27,790 bases of DNA. Origin: SCUS01 sp966211675 (GTDB taxonomy: Bacteria > Myxococcota_A > Polyangia > Polyangiales > Ga0077539). Below the pieces are notes generated by a model. The model was not told where the DNA came from. It saw only the letters and a program-made list of their open reading frames with translations, and did no database searches. Each line of letters opens with the position of its first letter. Position 1 is the first letter of the stretch. The stretch spans positions 1 to 27,790 of the forward strand of contig CBIHPK010000109.1 in the NCBI GenBank assembly GCA_966211675.1. The letters run 5' to 3'. Positions 24,138 to 27,790 of this stretch are shown here, in pieces. The position numbers and the translations under genes were made by a program.

Positions 24138-24590
24138 GTGATGGGCCATCGGCGCCTGCGGCGCCGGGCCTGCGTCCGCGGGTTGAAGACACTGATCCTT
24201 TCCGGAATTTTCACGGCGTTGCGCGTCAGGAGGACGAGGAAGGGGGACCGATCACGTCATCCCAACGCGCCTCACCCGGAGCGAAGCGAAGGGGGCGACC
24301 GACCACGCCCACGGTCGACCGCCTCCGCTTCACTCCGGACGCGTCGGGATGACGTGATCAGTCGCCCCGTCGCTCCGCGACGGTGAGGCGTCGTCCGCGG
24401 GCGTGGTCGGTCGCCCCCCTCGCATCGCGCCGGGGGGGGCGCGTTGGGATGGCCAGATCGGTAGCACCGTCGACCCTCTCGTTGCGCAGAGTCACCCATC
24501 AATTCCGGGAAGGATCAGGGTCTTCAACCCGCGGACACGCGCGCAGCGACCGGACAGCAGCACGAGCCGTCTGCATGAGCGGCCCATCAC
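24138..24590. repeat. Large nested inverted-repeat element
   Basis: The arms begin with GTGATGGGCC (24138-24147) and its complement (24581-24590). They contain a 37-base inverted repeat (24173-24209 against 24501-24537, 34 of 37 matching), then a second pair (24248-24310 against 24399-24462). That pair includes a perfect 20-base match (24291-24310 with 24399-24418) and a shared CATCCCAACGCGCC block. Nested inside is a third, 14-base perfect inverted repeat (24250-24263 with 24346-24359) that could make an alternative hairpin. No transposase or plausible gene is inside. It looks like two opposed copies of a dispersed intergenic repeat, or a MITE-like unit. Short reading frames in both arms encode similar FNPRT-containing peptides, a by-product of the repeat. 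Confidence 0.75.
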
Positions 24591-24610
24591 GGGCCCCGTG
24601 CGCCGCCTGA

Positions 24611-25672
24611 TCACTCCTGGTTGAAGACGCCTCGACGGGCCTGGTCTCGCTCGATGGAGCGGAAGAGCGCGCCGAAGTTTCCTTCGCCGAAGGAGAGGTG
24701 GTTCTCGCGCTGGATGAGCTCGATGAAGATCGGGCCCACGAGGTTGCGGGTGAAGATCTGCAGCAGGTAGCCCTCGTCGTCGCCGTCGACGAGCACGTTG
24801 TGCTCGCGGATGCGCGCGTGGTCCTCCTTCACGCCGCGCACCCGCTCGAAGACCCCGGCGTAGTAGTCGTCGTCGATGTCGAGAAACTCCACCGGGGAGC
24901 CTCGCAGCGAGTCGAGCGAGGCGAGCAGGTCCGTGGTGAGGAAGGCCAGGTGCTGGATGCCGGGGCCGTTGTACTCCTCGAGGTACTCGTTGATCTGCGA
25001 CTTCTTCTCGCTGCCCTCGTTGATGGGGATGCAGAAGCGCCCGCAGGGAGAGCGGAGCGCGTAGGAGGTGAGGCCCGTCTTCGCTCCACGGATGTCGAAG
25101 TAGCGCACCTCGGTGAAGCCGAAGACCTGGCGATAGAAGTTCGCCCAGCGCTCCATCGTGCCCTTGTGCACGTTGTTGGTGAGGTGGTCGATGACCGTGA
25201 AGCCCTTGCCCGGGACGAGCTCGGGAGCGTCCAGGGCCACGAAGCCGAGGGCCGCGTAGCGCGCGGCGAAGGGCTGATCGTAGCCGTCCACGAGGTAGAT
25301 CAGGCTGTCGCCGATGCCCATCACCGCGGGCACGGGCTGGCCGCCGCGGGCGAGGTCGACCGTCGGGGCCGCGGTCGCTCCTCGGGAGAGCACGGCGTCC
25401 ATCGCGGCGCGGGCGTCGCGGACCCGCCAGCCCATCGAGGAGATGGCCGGTCCGTGCAGGGCGCCGAAGCGCGCGGCGAAGGAGTCGGGCTCTCGGTTGA
25501 GCAGGAAGGTGATGTCGTTCTGCCGGTAGACGTCGATGGAGCGCGTGGCGTGGCGCATCACCCGGGAGAAGCCGAAGGCGGTGAAGAGCCTGTGGAGGCG
25601 CTCGGGGTCGGCGGAGACGAACTCGACGAACTCGATGCCGTCGAGGCCCGCGGGGTTGGTGGTGGTGCTCAT
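24611..25672 (-). CDS. hpd: 4-hydroxyphenylpyruvate dioxygenase
   Basis: A 353-residue cytosolic Fe(II) dioxygenase of the VOC fold that converts 4-hydroxyphenylpyruvate to homogentisate in tyrosine breakdown. The iron triad is visible: VIDHLTNNV (first His), GIQHLAFLT (second His) and GPIFIELIQR (Glu). The C-terminal gate region LSFGEGNFGALFRSIERDQ is typical of HPPD, and the length matches bacterial HPPD (about 350-360). It lies 29 bases after the homogentisate dioxygenase gene, on the same strand, so the two steps are co-expressed. AAGGA about 8 bases before ATG 25672 supports the start. Confidence 0.96.
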   Translation of the reverse strand: MSTTTNPAGLDGIEFVEFVSADPERLHRLFTAFGFSRVMRHATRSIDVYRQNDITFLLNREPDSFAARFGALHGPAISSMGWRVRDARAAMDAVLSRGATAAPTVDLARGGQPVPAVMGIGDSLIYLVDGYDQPFAARYAALGFVALDAPELVPGKGFTVIDHLTNNVHKGTMERWANFYRQVFGFTEVRYFDIRGAKTGLTSYALRSPCGRFCIPINEGSEKKSQINEYLEEYNGPGIQHLAFLTTDLLASLDSLRGSPVEFLDIDDDYYAGVFERVRGVKEDHARIREHNVLVDGDDEGYLLQIFTRNLVGPIFIELIQRENHLSFGEGNFGALFRSIERDQARRGVFNQE

Positions 25673-25701
25673 GGGAGGTGTCCTTCAGCGGGAGCGCGGG
25701 A

Positions 25702-26817
25702 TCACCGCGGCGACCAGCTCTTCCAGTAGTCGGCGCTCTCGACGCGCTCGGCGGCGGAGCAGGCGTGGAGGGGGTTGCGGGTGTCGAGCATCACCGCGAT
25801 CTCGTCGGTGTGCGTGACGTCGGCGGTGCGGTCCACGGCGCGAGGCTGCGGGCCGTGGTGGATGCCCTGCGGGTGCAGCGTGAGCATCCCCGCGGTGATG
25901 CCCTCGCGAGAGAAGAACTGCCCGCGGTGGTAGAAGATCACCTCGTCGAAATCGATGTTGGAGTGATAGAAGGGGACCTTCATCGCGCGGGGGTCGCCGT
26001 TCTCCAGCGGGCGAGGGAGGAAGGTGCAGATCACCGCGTCGCGCATGACGAAGGTCGAGTGCGCCGACGGGGGCAGGTGGTAGCGGTCCGAGAGCACCGG
26101 GCGGATGTCGCGCACGTTGAGCTGCATCACCGTGAGCGTTCCCTTCCAGCCGACGGTGTTGATGGGACACGTTCGGTAGAAGACCCGGGTGAGCTCTCCG
26201 CGGCGCACGATGCGCAGCTCGTACTCGCCGTTGGCGTCGGGCCTCGCCGTCGAGGCCTCGCCGGGCGTCGGGACTCGCACCACCGCCGGGTCGAAGAGCG
26301 CGTGCTGGCCGAGCATCCCCTTCTCGGGGAAGCGCACCTCGCTGTAGGCCTCGATGGTGAGCAGGCGCGTGGGGGCGCTCGGGGCGAGGCGGTAGACCGT
26401 CCCGCGAGGCACCAGGAGGTAGTCGCCGGGCTCGTAGGAGAGCGGGCCGAAGTCGGTCTCGATGCGGCCGCTGCCCTGGTGGACGAAGAGCACCTCGTCG
26501 GCGTCGGCGTTGCGATAGAAGTAGGGCATCGCCTCGGTGAGCGTGGCCGTGGAGAGGGCCACGTCGGCGTTGGCGAGCACCCGCTGGCGGGCCGAGAGAA
26601 GGTCGCCGCCGGAGGGGGCCTCCAGGCGGTTGAGGTCGTAGGCGCGGGGGCGCAGCGGACCCTCGATGCGCGTCCAGGCCACCGGGGCCTCGCGGCGGTA
26701 GAGGTGGGCGTAGTGACCGGAGAAGCCGTTGCGGGCGTACTCCTCCTCGACGGTCCCCTCGGGGACGCCCACATGCGCCTGGAGAGCCACGCGACCACGA
26801 ACGTAGGGGATGTCCAT
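25702..26817 (-). CDS. hmgA: Homogentisate 1,2-dioxygenase
   Basis: A cupin-fold, ring-cleaving Fe(II) dioxygenase of about 371 residues that opens homogentisate to maleylacetoacetate. Family landmarks are EAMPYFYRNADADEVLFVHQG, GDYLLVPRGTVYRL, the C-terminal metal region PFYHSNIDFDEVIFYHRGQF, and LHPQGIHHGPQP with the late His ligands. The pairing with HPPD immediately downstream confirms the pathway. ATG 26817 (MDIPYV) is preferred; GTG 26826 would add three residues, and neither has a strong Shine-Dalgarno. Fumarylacetoacetase and maleylacetoacetate isomerase genes are not in the window. It is shorter than the roughly 430-445-residue form of many proteobacteria and eukaryotes. Confidence 0.9.
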   Translation of the reverse strand: MDIPYVRGRVALQAHVGVPEGTVEEEYARNGFSGHYAHLYRREAPVAWTRIEGPLRPRAYDLNRLEAPSGGDLLSARQRVLANADVALSTATLTEAMPYFYRNADADEVLFVHQGSGRIETDFGPLSYEPGDYLLVPRGTVYRLAPSAPTRLLTIEAYSEVRFPEKGMLGQHALFDPAVVRVPTPGEASTARPDANGEYELRIVRRGELTRVFYRTCPINTVGWKGTLTVMQLNVRDIRPVLSDRYHLPPSAHSTFVMRDAVICTFLPRPLENGDPRAMKVPFYHSNIDFDEVIFYHRGQFFSREGITAGMLTLHPQGIHHGPQPRAVDRTADVTHTDEIAVMLDTRNPLHACSAAERVESADYWKSWSPR

Positions 26818-26871
26818 GGCGGCCACGATGGCGCCCGTGACGGTAGGAGAATAGCACGAAGATTGTACCGA

Positions 26872-26894
26872 GATGGTGCACGGGCGTTACCATC
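26872..26894. promoter_or_regulatory. LysR-type binding site (T-N11-A dyad)
   Basis: GATGGT (26872-26877) and ACCATC (26889-26894) are perfect inverted 6-mers separated by exactly 11 bases, so the inner T and A give the canonical T-N11-A LysR box. It lies in the 81-base divergent gap between hmgA and the LysR gene, ending 4 bases before the LysR ATG. This suits autorepression and activation of hmgA-hpd. Confidence 0.65.
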
Positions 26895-26898
26895 GGGC

Positions 26899-27790
26899 AT
26901 GCCCGTGGAGGTCACGCTCGACCAGGCCCGCGCCCTCGACGCCCTCGCGCGGCACGGCACCTTCGCGAAGGCCGCGGAGGCGCTGCACAAGCAGCACACG
27001 GCGGTGCTCTACGCGCTGAAGGGCCTGGAGGCGCAGACGGGGCTCGCGCTGCTCGACCGCACGGGCTACCGCACGAAGCTGACGCCGGTGGGGGAGCTGG
27101 TGCTCGCGCAGTGCCGGCGGATGCTCGACGCCGAGCGCGACCTGGGGAGCCTGTGCGAGGTGATCCGCACCGGGTGGGAGCCGCGGCTGGGGATCGTCTT
27201 CGACGGCATCGTGCAGGCCGACCCGTTGCTGCGCGTGGTGGGCGAGCTCGCGAGGGAGCGGGTTCCGACGAGGCTCACGGTGACGGCGGAGTTTCTGGGG
27301 GGCGTGGAGGAGGCCTTCGTGAGGGCGGGGGCCGACGTGATGGTCTCCGTGCTGCCGCCGCAGACGGTGGCGCTGAGGTCGCAGGCGATGGCGCCGCTGA
27401 GGGCGCTGCTGGTGGCGCACAAGGGGCACCCGCTGGTGGCGAAGGGCGCGGCGGTGAGCGACGACGACCTGCGGGGGCAGGTGCTGCTGGTGGTGCGAGG
27501 GAGCGATCCGCGGCTACGGCTGAGCACCGAGGCGCTGGATGTGCCCACGGTGGTGAGCCTGAATGACTTCCATGCGAAGAAGACGAGTTTGATGGATGGG
27601 CTCGGCTATGGGTGGATGCCGGAGCACCTTATCGAGAGGGAGCTGCGGAGAGGAGTGCTGGAGCGGGTGCGGTGGAAGGCCGGGAGCACGCATAGGTATG
27701 AGCCGCATGTGTACACGCGGGCGGGGCAGGCGCCGGGTCGGGCCGCGCAGCGGGTGATCGATGCGCTGGTGGCGCCGAGGGGGCGCGGGG
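26899..27790 (+). CDS. LysR-family transcriptional regulator (3' end outside window)
   Basis: An open frame of 297 codons to the window edge, without a stop. The N-terminal winged HTH is clear: LDQARALDALARHGTFAKAAEALHKQHTAVLYALKGLEAQTGLALLDR, then LTPVGE. A co-inducer-binding domain follows (starting near PRLGIVFDG, with a LLVAHKGHPLVAKGA strand later). LysR proteins average about 300 residues, so only a few residues should be missing. It is divergent from hmgA-hpd with a T-N11-A box between, so it is the probable regulator of tyrosine/homogentisate breakdown, with an aromatic intermediate as co-inducer. Codon choice in the last 250 bases is less C/G-biased than in its first half. ATG 26899 lacks a strong Shine-Dalgarno. 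Confidence 0.9.
   Translation, partial: MPVEVTLDQARALDALARHGTFAKAAEALHKQHTAVLYALKGLEAQTGLALLDRTGYRTKLTPVGELVLAQCRRMLDAERDLGSLCEVIRTGWEPRLGIVFDGIVQADPLLRVVGELARERVPTRLTVTAEFLGGVEEAFVRAGADVMVSVLPPQTVALRSQAMAPLRALLVAHKGHPLVAKGAAVSDDDLRGQVLLVVRGSDPRLRLSTEALDVPTVVSLNDFHAKKTSLMDGLGYGWMPEHLIERELRRGVLERVRWKAGSTHRYEPHVYTRAGQAPGRAAQRVIDALVAPRGRG

Noticed and set aside
23960..24624. Short open frames in the intergenic repeat (several of 70-96 codons)
   Set aside because: They encode similar FNPRT-type peptides from the two repeat arms, overlap in several frames, and lack ribosome sites; they follow from the repeat.
24619..24628. Third copy of GGTTGAAGAC, as in the repeat arms
   Set aside because: Only 10 bases match, and it is the reverse complement of the last HPPD codons; probably coincidence.

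Overview
The window is very GC-rich (well over two thirds G+C by eye), densely coded bacterial chromosome. It looks like Myxococcota, probably a Polyangia/Sandaracinaceae-type organism. The reasons are secreted lipoproteins with Asp/Ala/Gly/Pro/Thr repeat linkers, a MopE-type Cys/Asp-rich metal-binding motif and a thrombospondin type 3-like Ca-binding stretch in surface proteins, a sigma-54 activator with a bona fide -24/-12 promoter, and the protein families present. No rRNA, tRNA, CRISPR array, phage or transposase gene was seen. The taxon is an inference.

Layout. 131-1900 (-): class V PLP enzyme (cysteine-desulfurase-like). 1994-5277 (+): a surface lipoprotein (DUF2341-like plus LamG-like), then an overlapping BlaI-type repressor/M56 membrane peptidase pair. 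5393-7798 (+): polytopic membrane protein with a MopE motif and a sulfatase/alkaline-phosphatase-superfamily domain. It converges with a fused trehalose-6-phosphate synthase/phosphatase (7805-9973, -). 10187-11605 (+): NhaA Na+/H+ antiporter, behind a highly structured leader that looks like a riboswitch. 11608-12837 (-): a phytochelatin synthase of full plant/eukaryote-like architecture, divergent from a VOC/glyoxalase-family gene (12977-13360, +). 13416-15371 (+): amidohydrolase lipoprotein.

15376-23996 (-) is one co-directional block. A degenerate receiver-domain gene is followed by hyfB, hyfC, hyfE, hyfF, hyfG and a hyfH-hyfI fusion, and finally a sigma-54 activator lacking a sensor domain. 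The Hyf genes are linked by four consecutive 4-base stop/start overlaps. The hyfG-like large subunit has lost the Ni-Fe cysteine motifs, so the complex resembles the energy-converting-hydrogenase-related (Ehr) complexes rather than a hydrogenase. A consensus sigma-54 promoter (24011-24026, -) sits just upstream of the block, so the terminal activator probably controls its own operon.

23997-24610 is the only long gene-free stretch. It holds that promoter, a palindrome, a possible activator site and a large inverted-repeat structure (about 24138-24590). 24611-26817 (-) is a tyrosine-catabolic pair (homogentisate dioxygenase, then 4-hydroxyphenylpyruvate dioxygenase). A divergent LysR regulator starting at 26899 (+) runs off the window, with a textbook T-N11-A dyad in the shared intergenic region.

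The best candidates for something undescribed are the NiFe-less Hyf/Ehr complex with its fused electron-transfer subunit and private sigma-54 circuit, the eukaryote-type phytochelatin synthase, the structured nhaA leader, and the nested inverted repeat.
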